From a virus, in the IMG/VR virus record IMGVR_UViG_3300049484_000358, positions 1 to 53,296 of that record: a stretch of 53,296 nucleotides of DNA. One strand, 5' to 3'. The notes beneath the pieces are model-generated. The model did no database searches, was not told the DNA's origin, and saw nothing but the letters and a program-made list of their open reading frames with translations. This document shows positions 16,170 to 24,921 of the stretch, piece by piece (positions within the stretch are counted from its first letter, which is position 1; each line of letters opens with the position of its first letter). Position numbers and translations under genes: made by a program.

Positions 16170-19078
16170 GTCTTGTACGCGCTGCAACTGCTGGTGAATT
16201 AGTAAAACTTCGATCAAACGATCAGTGGTCAAAGTTATACGTTGCTATCCACAAACCAGCAGTTGTAATGTCCGCCAGAGTAAACCAGTCATTTACCACT
16301 ACAGATGATGTAACACAAATAATCTTTGATACCTCTTCTCCATTAAATTCGTATTTAAACGTTATTGGAGGAATGACTCTCTACGTAGGTACAACTGCTG
16401 GGGCATATGATTTGGGCATGGTTCGAATTCGCAAGGCAGCAACATCCACCGTTCTGTATATCGGTAGAACTAGTGATATTAAATGGTCAGATGATTTATA
16501 TTTAACTGTTGTTGATGAATTTTCTCTTTGGCAAAAACATTGGTTGGTTGATAGCGAAACAGCAGTGTATATGGATTATGATATTCCATATGGAAACCAA
16601 AATATTTTATTTGATCCGATTCCGGTTTTGGGTCCCGATGCCGTATTATGGTTGACTGGTGCAACAGTGGTGTTTAGTCCAACTGCTGCAGACAGTTGGG
16701 TATTCGATTCAACAATAACCGGGTATTCTTGGGCGGCGCCTGGTGCAAGTGCTACTGCAAATTTAACTACTGCAACACCAACTATAACCTACAATACCAC
16801 AGGTCAATATCGTATTTCATGTACAGTAACCGCTGCTAATGGTAAAACATTTACTGGTTATCGAACGGTATTTGTTTTTAGCACGAGTTCTATGCCACTA
16901 TTAGCAGTTGTTGATAACTGCACTGGAGACTATGATGCAGGTGGTTGGGCATTCACGCTGTCGGCCTATGAAAATTCCGCCTTATCTGACATCAGAGACG
17001 GTACAAAAGTTATACTCTTTGCAAGAGATTTTTATAACGCTGCTGAGGGATCGATTGGCCCGCAGACGGGATACGAAAATATCATTTGCAGTGGTTGGAT
17101 CGACGGCGAATCTATCGATTATAACGCTGAACAAGGACGAATTCGATTCACTGCAAAAGGTCCACAATCTAGATTAAATACAGAGATGACTTTTCCAGGT
17201 GGTTTACGGCAGTCTAGTGAGTTCAGTTGGTTATACACCGCTGCATTAACAGCGGATAAAGCCATAATGAATATACTGCACTGGCACAGTACATTTACCG
17301 CTATTGCAGATTATTATAAATCTGGTGATACACGACAAGCTGCAGGGTTTACGCCACCTCTCGGTACCTTATGGAATCAAATAACATACATTGCGAATAG
17401 ACTAGTTGCTAAACCTGTTTGCAATCGATACGGTCAATTCATTATGCAACCAGACCTGCAGGTATTACCGATTGCTAGCAGGTCAACTATTCCAATAGTT
17501 ATGTCCGTGGCAAAAGGCGATTGGGATAATAATGGTATAAACATCGAACGTCGAATAATTCCACAAACCTCAATGATTGAAATTAGTGGAACAGGGGACA
17601 CTGAAGCCGAAATATATTTCAGTCGAGCTCCTGGTAAAATATTCAAACGTTTTGGAAAACAAGAAACTCGCGATCAATTACTGCTGGCCGATCAAACAGA
17701 CGCCAATTTAACAGCAAAACTGCTGTATGCACAATCCAATAACGTGTATCCAAATGTAAATATTGATCTGGCTATGAACAACAGATTGATCGACATTTGT
17801 CCATATCAATATATTGATTTATCGATTGCATCTACTGATACAGTGCGTGGCATTACGTGGACGAATAAAAAACTTATTCCACGAAAAGTTACATACAAAT
17901 TTTCACCGGTTGATAATTCAATAATTACTGCTGTTGAATGCGAAGCAGAAACCACCGGCGATATGGATCCCGAAGGTCAAACTGTGATACCACCGACTTT
18001 GGGTAGAATAAATGTACCGAGCACTCCACCATTACCTGATTTTCCAACTACTCCATATGGAAGTCCATGGTATCCTGTTCCACCACCCGTAATTCCTCAA
18101 GATCCTGGTGTTCCGGATACTGGAGCATGTCCACTAGACACTCCACCTAATGGTCCATTTGGAATGTACATGAGTGGTGTTTTAGTCAATAACCGAACGA
18201 TGAGTTTATTTGGAATGATGGGGCGTCCGGTATATATTTCAAGATCTGCATCTGCCGATTATTTAACTACCGTCGTTCTCAACTGCTTGTTTGAAGAATT
18301 AACCGACAAATGGAATGAGGTTAGTGGCAGCGGTTGGGTTGAAGCGTATTTAATAAACCCCGCTGGTACACGAGTTGTTCAAGGTACAATTACTGGTAGT
18401 GGAAGACAACGGACAATTGAATTTGCGCCAATAACAAATATTCAATTTAGTGCATTTGAATTGATATTTAACAGTTCATATTACCCCGCTGCATTAACTG
18501 CTTCTAGTGTAGTTAACGATGCAGCATTTACATTCCATAATCCATTTGAAAACCCTACAGTTGTATCTGATGTTCGTACACTAGTAAACGATAGTGATGG
18601 TGCTCTACATTGGACGGCTGATGTTTCATGGACATCCGCGTATCCGTTTGATGGATACTATTATAAAACATCATTCAATCCACCGGCAGGATTTTTTACG
18701 CAGAATGGCGGTAATAATCAACCTGTCGAGGTATATGGAAGAATTACAACGCAAGCAGGCCAAGTTAATGCAGTTGGTATAGGTGTGTATGGTGGATTAT
18801 ATTATAATGATTCTGGCATACTCGTAGATTTTACACCAGGAATTAAAGGTGCTAGCGCGTATTTTCCAGGTTATGCCGCTGATACAACTGTAGATTTAAC
18901 CAGAGCTCCATATACCTCCCATAAGGGTGTTGGTTACTCATTAGGATTTGAGGTTGCTGTCGGTACAACGCACTCAGTACAAACGTTAACAACCCATACA
19001 GAAATGTGGATTAGACAGGTTTCAAGCAAACGAGTAACTGTTACATCTGCTGCAATATACAATTTGTGCACGGTATAA
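16166..19078 (+). CDS. Tail-tip/baseplate hub protein with PKD-like domain
   Basis: 970 residues, the longest protein in the window. The middle region (about 270-610: GYENIICSGWIDGESIDYNAEQ, RIRFTAKGPQSRL) is like tail hub proteins that bridge tube and fibres. An immunoglobulin-like PKD-type domain is seen at about 165-235 (ITGYSWAAPGASATA... YNTTGQYRISCTVTAANGK). A proline-rich linker at about 615-660 separates a C-terminal beta-rich half, likely the host-contacting part. The first base pairs overlap the previous gene as ATGA. Confidence 0.65.
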   Translation: MSLVRAATAGELVKLRSNDQWSKLYVAIHKPAVVMSARVNQSFTTTDDVTQIIFDTSSPLNSYLNVIGGMTLYVGTTAGAYDLGMVRIRKAATSTVLYIGRTSDIKWSDDLYLTVVDEFSLWQKHWLVDSETAVYMDYDIPYGNQNILFDPIPVLGPDAVLWLTGATVVFSPTAADSWVFDSTITGYSWAAPGASATANLTTATPTITYNTTGQYRISCTVTAANGKTFTGYRTVFVFSTSSMPLLAVVDNCTGDYDAGGWAFTLSAYENSALSDIRDGTKVILFARDFYNAAEGSIGPQTGYENIICSGWIDGESIDYNAEQGRIRFTAKGPQSRLNTEMTFPGGLRQSSEFSWLYTAALTADKAIMNILHWHSTFTAIADYYKSGDTRQAAGFTPPLGTLWNQITYIANRLVAKPVCNRYGQFIMQPDLQVLPIASRSTIPIVMSVAKGDWDNNGINIERRIIPQTSMIEISGTGDTEAEIYFSRAPGKIFKRFGKQETRDQLLLADQTDANLTAKLLYAQSNNVYPNVNIDLAMNNRLIDICPYQYIDLSIASTDTVRGITWTNKKLIPRKVTYKFSPVDNSIITAVECEAETTGDMDPEGQTVIPPTLGRINVPSTPPLPDFPTTPYGSPWYPVPPPVIPQDPGVPDTGACPLDTPPNGPFGMYMSGVLVNNRTMSLFGMMGRPVYISRSASADYLTTVVLNCLFEELTDKWNEVSGSGWVEAYLINPAGTRVVQGTITGSGRQRTIEFAPITNIQFSAFELIFNSSYYPAALTASSVVNDAAFTFHNPFENPTVVSDVRTLVNDSDGALHWTADVSWTSAYPFDGYYYKTSFNPPAGFFTQNGGNNQPVEVYGRITTQAGQVNAVGIGVYGGLYYNDSGILVDFTPGIKGASAYFPGYAADTTVDLTRAPYTSHKGVGYSLGFEVAVGTTHSVQTLTTHTEMWIRQVSSKRVTVTSAAIYNLCTV

Positions 19079-19079
19079 T

Positions 19080-20399
19080 ATGAACACACCACAAGTACGC
19101 CGCAAACTACAAAAATCATTTGATCGTAAGCAGGATAAATATCCCGCTATTCCTGGTGTTCTTGGAAATGCCGACGGTATAGTCGAAGTTCCTGGTATTC
19201 CGACAAATGTTTACGTTACAATATCGGATAACGTAATTATTGTTTATGCTAGATCATCAATTCAACGAATACCAGGTTTACCGGTTTTGGTGGGTTATGA
19301 CCAAGATCAACCGACGTTTATGCAGGTTTTAACTGTTCGTCAAACGGATGTTGAATTGGTTTATTATGATAACAACGTTAGTAATCACCATACCCAACAT
19401 GAATGGCCGGAATACGATACGGTATATACAAATATTCGGCAGATATTACCACTGCGTATAAGCACGTCATCGGCATTTAATGTTTCAATTTATCCGGGCG
19501 TTGTTTGGTGCGACAACACATTGCTAATCATTGCCACAGCTACTTTTGATCTATCGGCACAAGTACCAATAACCACCAACAAAGCGCGTCTTGTGTGGTT
19601 TACAATAAACACCGCTGGTACAATTGTGCAAACAAATGGTGCCGAAGTAGATACCGAAGATTTAGATAATACTGTATTACCAACTTTTCCAACTGATACG
19701 CAGTTTATAATTGGAGCCGTAAGGCTTTTTTACGGACAGCAGGTGTTGAGCGACGCAATTACTGGTACCGATATACTTGATCTGCGGATGCCTATGTGGC
19801 ACACCCATAACTTGGCTCTTATTGGAATACACAGCAATGGTTTTCGTTTAACTAGTAGTGGTACATCATGGGATGACATGCGTATTGCAGGTTCATCAAT
19901 ACGCTCAGGTGTAACAGCCCCTACTCTTGGAACCTTTGGACCCAGCGGTAGTTTACGGGTATGGCGTTTTGAAAGTGGTAAACATCAAGAGTGCGAATTT
20001 GAAATTCAAATGCCTCACAATTGGAAAGAGGGTAGTCGTATATACCCGCATGTTCATTGGACACCTGTAAGTGCAACAGCAGGTAATGTTGTGTGGGAAT
20101 TGGAATACTCGTGGGCAAACATTGGTGGTACATTTGGTGCACCTGGTAACATGGCAAATACGGCACAAGCCGCGGGTGGAACAGCATGGGTACATAAACT
20201 TGCACCCCTGCTGGAGGGCGGTAATGACTACATCGACGGAACAGGCAAAACAATTTCGTCAATGTTAGTAATGCGGTTACATCGTAATGCCGGTAGTGGT
20301 GGTGATACTCTTGCAGCGGATGTCGCGCTGCTGGAGTTTGACATTCATTACGAAATTGATTCATTTGGTAGTGATTTGCCGACACAAAAAACAGCCTAG
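19080..20399 (+). CDS. Tail structural/receptor-contact protein
   Basis: 439 residues; not firmly recognised. It begins one base after the preceding stop. A short helical basic N-terminus (RRKLQKSFDRKQDKYP) is followed by an all-beta body. The C-terminal half (GTSWDDMRIAGSSIR... LRVWRFESGKHQECEFEIQMPHNW... ALLEFDIHYEIDSFGS) looks like a jelly-roll domain found in phage tail-tip accessory proteins. Probably part of the tip complex with the 970-residue protein. Confidence 0.55.
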   Translation: MNTPQVRRKLQKSFDRKQDKYPAIPGVLGNADGIVEVPGIPTNVYVTISDNVIIVYARSSIQRIPGLPVLVGYDQDQPTFMQVLTVRQTDVELVYYDNNVSNHHTQHEWPEYDTVYTNIRQILPLRISTSSAFNVSIYPGVVWCDNTLLIIATATFDLSAQVPITTNKARLVWFTINTAGTIVQTNGAEVDTEDLDNTVLPTFPTDTQFIIGAVRLFYGQQVLSDAITGTDILDLRMPMWHTHNLALIGIHSNGFRLTSSGTSWDDMRIAGSSIRSGVTAPTLGTFGPSGSLRVWRFESGKHQECEFEIQMPHNWKEGSRIYPHVHWTPVSATAGNVVWELEYSWANIGGTFGAPGNMANTAQAAGGTAWVHKLAPLLEGGNDYIDGTGKTISSMLVMRLHRNAGSGGDTLAADVALLEFDIHYEIDSFGSDLPTQKTA

Positions 20400-20435
20400 C
20401 AAACAACCAATTTGTAAAAGTGGAGAGTTCAACCA

Positions 20436-21761
20436 ATGACCATTTATGAAGGACCAATTCCGCAGGAACTATTGCTAAAGCAACGGGAGAACTACGAAAA
20501 AACGCCGGGTCCCGTGCGCGCAATGGTTTTGAATGTAATAAGTGGAACCGGTTATTACAGAACCACTCCTACACTCTTTGATATCAGCCATTGGAATGCC
20601 GAAATTGTAAACGGTGTTGCAATACCAACCACTGACTTTGCATATTGGGCGAAGTTCAAAGAATACTTCGGCGTCTACATAAAATGCGGTGAAGCTTATG
20701 GCACTGCTACCTGGCGTGATAAAACCTCCGATGGCTGGTACGATAAATTGTATGACCAACATCTCGACATGGCGTACAAAGTCGGCAGCTGGATTGCGCC
20801 GTACATTATGTATGAACCAGCCTGGTTCATAAATCGTGGCATTAGTCGCGATGGTGTAAGCAATATGTTCAAGGGTGCAACAAATGACATCATTGCATTA
20901 CAACTGCTGGATGATCCTAACATCGCCATCATCGTCAGACAAACAGTAATGGGCATTGGCCGTGCTATAACCGCTGCAAAAATGCGTAGCTATCCAAAAT
21001 CCATTGTTGATGCGTTAGTCATCGACTTAGAAAAATGGTATACAACGACTGGTGCAGTAGTGGCTGACAACCAAATGGCATTTGCTTTACGCAATACCAT
21101 AGACGGACTGCGATGGTTAATGGTTCATGGGTACTTAAAATACGTACCGATTATCATCTACACGTCTAATTGGTTCCTCACTACTTATGGTAATAAAGAA
21201 ACCCGGCAGGTGTGTGACGAAAACATTTGCATATGCGCAGGCTACTATTGGAACCCCGCCGTGCTCGGTACAAAACCTGTAACATTCGAACAACTACTGG
21301 CTGATTTGGGAACCATTCCAAATAACTGGCACCCCACTTACATCGGTAAAGAAGTATTTGCACTGCAGGTATCCGGTGATTATTTCAAAATGTTTAACAC
21401 AGCGCAAGACATCAACTGCGTAAAGAAAACGTGGGCGGAACTTGAAGCTATGTTCCCAATGTGGAAAGCACGTCGTGACGCCTATAACAATGGAACAGTA
21501 CCAGAACCACCAGCACCAGTCCCAACTAAAACAGTGGCTCGCGCTAAAAATACTGCAGTGAATATGCGCCGCGGCGTGGGTGCCACACTCACAAACCCCG
21601 CTATCGGACAATTGTTCAAAGGTGTTCCTGCCGATGTAATCAAAACGGAAACCCTGCTGAACGGCGACGTGTGGGGATTAATGGTGCCGCAGCAGCCGAT
21701 CTGGATGTGCATCAAACAAGGAAACACGGTAATAATGACCATTACTGAGGAACCCAAATAA
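20436..21761 (+). CDS. Endolysin, GH25 lysozyme with SH3-like domain
   Basis: 441 residues. Muramidase that cuts the glycan strands of peptidoglycan for lysis. GH25 features: LFDISHWN (residues 48-54, D49), VYIKCGEAYGT (80-90), ALVIDLEKWY (193-202) with the catalytic-type D197-L-E199, and PIIIYTSNWF further on. After a Pro-rich linker (about 350-360) the C-terminus (NTAVNMRRGVGATLTNPAIG...) resembles a bacterial SH3 cell-wall-binding domain. GGAGAG site before ATG. Followed at once (TAATG) by a membrane protein, as expected for a lysis cassette. It could also act as a tail-borne lysin. Confidence 0.85.
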   Translation: MTIYEGPIPQELLLKQRENYEKTPGPVRAMVLNVISGTGYYRTTPTLFDISHWNAEIVNGVAIPTTDFAYWAKFKEYFGVYIKCGEAYGTATWRDKTSDGWYDKLYDQHLDMAYKVGSWIAPYIMYEPAWFINRGISRDGVSNMFKGATNDIIALQLLDDPNIAIIVRQTVMGIGRAITAAKMRSYPKSIVDALVIDLEKWYTTTGAVVADNQMAFALRNTIDGLRWLMVHGYLKYVPIIIYTSNWFLTTYGNKETRQVCDENICICAGYYWNPAVLGTKPVTFEQLLADLGTIPNNWHPTYIGKEVFALQVSGDYFKMFNTAQDINCVKKTWAELEAMFPMWKARRDAYNNGTVPEPPAPVPTKTVARAKNTAVNMRRGVGATLTNPAIGQLFKGVPADVIKTETLLNGDVWGLMVPQQPIWMCIKQGNTVIMTITEEPK

Positions 21762-22150
21762 TGCCGACATTTTTTGTTTCAAGATCAATAACACCACAAG
21801 ACGTCGTGCAATTAATAACATTGATACTCGCTTGCGTAGTACTATTTTATGAATACAAATGGCGAAGACTGCACCCAGACAAGTTGTACTATTCAGAACC
21901 AACTGTATGGGTGCTGATACATCACATCGTATACTATGTGTGCGTGCTATTCCTATACAACATCACGGTGATACACGAATTTAAAGATATGTCTGTGCCA
22001 CTTTTGTTTTCATACTGGAGTGCTATTTTAAGACTGCACACAGTGATATTTTTCGGGATCATGGTATATGGTAGATTAAAATACGATCAAAAACCTTTAT
22101 CCATAACAAAACCGTTGCAAATACTTAAAGATAAGGTTGATCAACAATGA
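21761..22150 (+). CDS. Membrane protein, holin candidate
   Basis: 129 residues with three likely membrane helices: about 15-33 (VVQLITLILACVVLFYEY), 50-70 (VLIHHIVYYVCVLFLYNIT) and 80-103 (LLFSYWSAILRLHTVIFFGIM). The C-terminus is charged. It starts on the last base of the endolysin stop. Three helices with a charged tail next to a lysin fit a class I holin, though the sequence family is not recognised. Confidence 0.6.
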   Translation: MPTFFVSRSITPQDVVQLITLILACVVLFYEYKWRRLHPDKLYYSEPTVWVLIHHIVYYVCVLFLYNITVIHEFKDMSVPLLFSYWSAILRLHTVIFFGIMVYGRLKYDQKPLSITKPLQILKDKVDQQ

Positions 22151-22563
22151 CATTCTGGCAGACTATTTTAATAACACTTGTGGCAGGGGTACTTGCATCT
22201 ATTCCAAGCGCTATGATGTTTATTGGCGGAAAGAAAAGAGAAGCTGCAACTGCTAAAAAGACAGAAGCCGATTACGCCGATCAGATCATCAAGACGGCTA
22301 TGGTATTAATTACACCTCTAGAAGCACGAATTGCAGTACTAGAGAAAGAACTAAAAATGGAACAAGAATACCGGAAAATGCTGGTTAAAAGTTATGAAAA
22401 TCATGTTGCTTATCTTTTGGATGGCATATCTAAATTGATACAGCAGTTGGTTGATAACGGCATAGCACCTGTATGGAGACCTGAGAAAATGGCACTTACA
22501 CCAATGCCAGATTTTCCACTGGAGAACGATATCGACAATAGTGCAAAAAATGTTAAACCATAA
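22147..22563 (+). CDS. Single-helix membrane protein with coiled coil (spanin/holin-like)
   Basis: 138 residues. N-terminal membrane anchor (about 4-26, WQTILITLVAGVLASIPSAMMF) followed by a charged coiled coil (about 30-85, EARIAVLEKELKMEQEYRKML) and a loose acidic tail. This N-anchored coiled-coil layout resembles inner-membrane spanins (Rz type) or accessory lysis proteins. ATGA overlap with the holin candidate upstream. Confidence 0.5.
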   Translation: MTFWQTILITLVAGVLASIPSAMMFIGGKKREAATAKKTEADYADQIIKTAMVLITPLEARIAVLEKELKMEQEYRKMLVKSYENHVAYLLDGISKLIQQLVDNGIAPVWRPEKMALTPMPDFPLENDIDNSAKNVKP

Positions 22564-22625
22564 TGCGCATTAAATAAAACGGCGCTGTTTAATAACAGTT
22601 CCAAAATGACCAACAGGAGAATGAA

Positions 22626-23093
22626 ATGATACGAAGACTTTCGAATTCAATTACTCGTCCAAATGACACCGCCCAGTACACAGCAGGGGATGTCATCGGC
22701 ACTGCCGCTACCCACATCATCGCTCTTCAAAATAACATTGAAGGTGTTGGTGTTGAGAAAGCGGTATACCGCGCCACTCTCACCTGCAGTGCTGCACCTG
22801 CAACCCTGCCGTCGTTGGAAGTATGGTTGTTTCACACTGCACCTGCTGCACAAGCTGATAATGAAGCTTTTGCGGTAACCGACGCCGAAATTTTGAACGT
22901 AATTGGTGTCATGCCGCTTACTACTACTTATGTCGGTCTTGCCTCTGGCAACCACATTCAGCAGTCTGATAATTCCATTCTTACATGGAAATCACCTACT
23001 GGTTTCCAAAACCTATTTGCTGTTTTGGTTGTACGGAATGCCTATACACCGACAGCTCTTGAAGTGTACAACCTTTCGATAGATTTTGAATAG
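22626..23093 (+). CDS. Small beta-rich structural protein
   Basis: 155 residues. The N-terminus (ITRPNDTAQYTAGDVIG) matches a pattern I associate with a widespread group of small phage structural proteins near tail genes. The rest alternates strands, probably a jelly-roll. GGAG-type site before ATG; separate from the upstream lysis genes by 60 bases. Its exact position in the virion is unknown. Confidence 0.5.
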   Translation: MIRRLSNSITRPNDTAQYTAGDVIGTAATHIIALQNNIEGVGVEKAVYRATLTCSAAPATLPSLEVWLFHTAPAAQADNEAFAVTDAEILNVIGVMPLTTTYVGLASGNHIQQSDNSILTWKSPTGFQNLFAVLVVRNAYTPTALEVYNLSIDFE

Positions 23094-23152
23094 TGCGTAA
23101 AGCACTAATAACTAAACTTGGAGAAATTCGAGTACCGTTCACGGAGGACTAA

Positions 23153-23509
23153 ATGATTGAAGTAAATTTGACTGCTGCATTGGTGATCTCCATTGTAAGT
23201 TCATTGCTCTCGGTGGCATTCACCTGGTTCCCCAAACTCAATACCTGGTATGCCGCCAAAGAGAAAGATGCCAAATCCAGCCTTATGCTGGGTCTAATTG
23301 TTACCACCACCGTGATCATCATTGGTCTTGGTTGTTTCAACATCATCAACGTCTCGGGGTTGACATGCAACTCCCAGGGTCTAACCAACATCGCCATAAA
23401 CATTATTGTTGGTCTCGTCGGTGGAATGCAATCTAACCAAGGCGTATACGGTTTGACCAAGAACCTGGCGCCACAAAGTGTCAAAGCGCTGAAATCACCA
23501 GTGGGTTAA
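23153..23509 (+). CDS. Membrane protein, second holin candidate
   Basis: 118 residues. Membrane helices at about 6-26 (AALVISIVSSLLSVAFTWF), 45-66 (LGLIVTTTVIIIGLGCFNII) and a weaker one at 77-95 (NIAINIIVGLVGGMQSNQG). Length and topology are holin-like, and GC-richer codons suggest strong expression. CGGAGG site before ATG. A hairpin follows the stop. The two holin-like genes might be a holin-antiholin pair; the sequence cannot tell which is which. Confidence 0.55.
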   Translation: MIEVNLTAALVISIVSSLLSVAFTWFPKLNTWYAAKEKDAKSSLMLGLIVTTTVIIIGLGCFNIINVSGLTCNSQGLTNIAINIIVGLVGGMQSNQGVYGLTKNLAPQSVKALKSPVG

Positions 23510-23516
23510 ACTAATA

Positions 23517-23546
23517 AACCCGCCGTTCAAATTTTAACGGCGGGTT
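23517..23546 (+). terminator. 11-bp hairpin after the lysis genes
   Basis: AACCCGCCGTT (23517-23527) pairs perfectly with 23536-23546 around an 8-base loop. There is no T tract directly after, similar to the hairpin after the capsid genes. Likely transcript end or 3' stabiliser. Confidence 0.6.
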
Positions 23547-23600
23547 AAACTGTTTTGAAATTTGGATTGTAATTGATTAAAAATATGGTAAGGTTATAAA

Positions 23601-23771
23601 ATGAAACGATCTATAATGGTGGTACTTATGAATGAAATCTTGTTTATCGTTCTTCTTACGCAAACAGTAGGAATCACCACCACCAAAACGTTAGGGCGAA
23701 ATGTTACTGCTACAATCCAGAGTGGTGAAACTGTAACCATTTCAGATGGTGTAACCCTCACGATCACATAA
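23601..23771 (+). CDS. Small hypothetical protein with hydrophobic N-terminus
   Basis: 56 residues. N-terminal hydrophobic segment (about 5-20, IMVVLMNEILFIVLLT), then a short repetitive beta-like part (VTATIQSGETVTISDGVTL). The C-terminal repeat-like TATIQSGETVTI is similar to short virion-associated modules seen near tail fibres. Weak ribosome site (AAGG, 23590-23593). Could be a membrane or tail accessory peptide. Confidence 0.45.
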   Translation: MKRSIMVVLMNEILFIVLLTQTVGITTTKTLGRNVTATIQSGETVTISDGVTLTIT

Positions 23772-23783
23772 AGGAATAAAACA

Positions 23784-24695
23784 ATGTCAACACTAAAAGT
23801 AAACACAATCACAGAGACAACATCTGGCGCGGGGGTGACGGTTGAGGGGGTGCTGCTGAAAGACGGCATCATCTCCGCCGATACGATCAACGAAAAAACG
23901 TCCAACGCGGGGGTGACGGCTGAGGGGGTGCTGCTCAAAGATAATTACATAGATTTACCAGCAACGGGGGGACTTCGCCTAAAAGGAAATGTAGCCGATT
24001 ATATATTTTGTCAGGCTCCAGCGACGTTCAACGGGGTGCAAGACGATGTGAGTATGTGGGCATACAATATGGTTGGCGGTGGAGATATTGGACGGGTTGA
24101 TGCAAGCAAGCAACAGCTAAAACTTCAGTTTGAATCAGACTATTTCGATGGATCTATCCATTGGGCAGAATTTCTGTTAGATAGATTTGACGTAACAACA
24201 CAACGATTTACGCGCTACATGGGTTTAGGTGTTCATCATGGAGATGAAAGTAATGATTGGTGGTTCCGGGTTATTGACAATCCATTGGGGACGGAAGGTG
24301 TTTTTTCGATAACCAATATAGATACGTCATCATCGTATATTTTTAAGCCCGCCAAAACACATCGACGTTTTATGAATTTTCGTTTTGCGGGTGGTGATGA
24401 AGATAATTTTCAGATGGGATATTTTGGCGACGACATCCCGTATAGATTTGTAATCGGCCCGCGTGCTATGACAGATGCGCCGCTCATCATAAACCAAAAC
24501 AATAATGTAGTGGTTGGCTCCTATACTGACGGGATGACTGATGGTGGAAGTCTAGCGGTTACACAGGACTTCGCCCACCGGGGCAGCAAGGCGGGATTTT
24601 TCAACACAGCGCCGCAAAACAAGCCGACTGGAGTAGCGGTTAGCGCGGCGGGCATCCACGCGGCGCTGGTAACGTTGGGATTGATTGCGGCATAG
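23784..24695 (+). CDS. Tail fibre / receptor-binding protein
   Basis: 303 residues. The N-terminus MSTLKVNTITETTSGAGVT and its second copy NEKTSNAGVTAEGVLLKD belong to a repeat known from the start of many phage fibre proteins, which attaches the fibre to the tail. The middle part is beta-rich; the C-terminal PTGVAVSAAGIHAALVTLGLIAA resembles a trimer-tip sequence common in prophage fibres. GC-rich codons differ from the preceding genes. AAGGA site. Confidence 0.7.
   Translation: MSTLKVNTITETTSGAGVTVEGVLLKDGIISADTINEKTSNAGVTAEGVLLKDNYIDLPATGGLRLKGNVADYIFCQAPATFNGVQDDVSMWAYNMVGGGDIGRVDASKQQLKLQFESDYFDGSIHWAEFLLDRFDVTTQRFTRYMGLGVHHGDESNDWWFRVIDNPLGTEGVFSITNIDTSSSYIFKPAKTHRRFMNFRFAGGDEDNFQMGYFGDDIPYRFVIGPRAMTDAPLIINQNNNVVVGSYTDGMTDGGSLAVTQDFAHRGSKAGFFNTAPQNKPTGVAVSAAGIHAALVTLGLIAA
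23829..23944 (+). repeat. 26-codon direct repeat in fibre gene
   Basis: A near-identical 35-base stretch starts at 23829 and again at 23907, 78 bases apart (26 codons), encoding GAGVTVEGVLLKD and NAGVTAEGVLLKD. An in-frame repeat that could change copy number by slippage. Confidence 0.7.
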
Positions 24696-24723
24696 TACTG
24701 GACGGGCCAGCATGGGAGATCAC

Positions 24724-24921
24724 ATGATAGACGAAAAAATTGTAACGACGCTGCGCAAAAAATACAGGCTGTTCGTTGAGAAATCCAACGAGGCGCGGAT
24801 GGTAATGGCACAAATCCAGGCAATTTGTGAAGTGGCGGAGTTGACGCCGGAGCAGGCTAACGAGATATTGGGGGTGGAGTTGTTTACCAACGCGAAAGAG
24901 GATCGAGATGAACAAAAATAA
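24724..24921 (+). CDS. Small helical protein after fibre gene
   Basis: 65 residues; not recognised. Charged, all-helical (IVTTLRKKYRLFVEKSNEARMVMAQIQAI, then TPEQANEILGVE). The start at 24724 has GGGAG seven bases upstream; two earlier in-frame ATGs lack good sites. It overlaps the next gene by 14 bases. GC-rich like the fibre gene. Size and place suggest a fibre chaperone or accessory, unproven. Confidence 0.6.
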   Translation: MIDEKIVTTLRKKYRLFVEKSNEARMVMAQIQAICEVAELTPEQANEILGVELFTNAKEDRDEQK

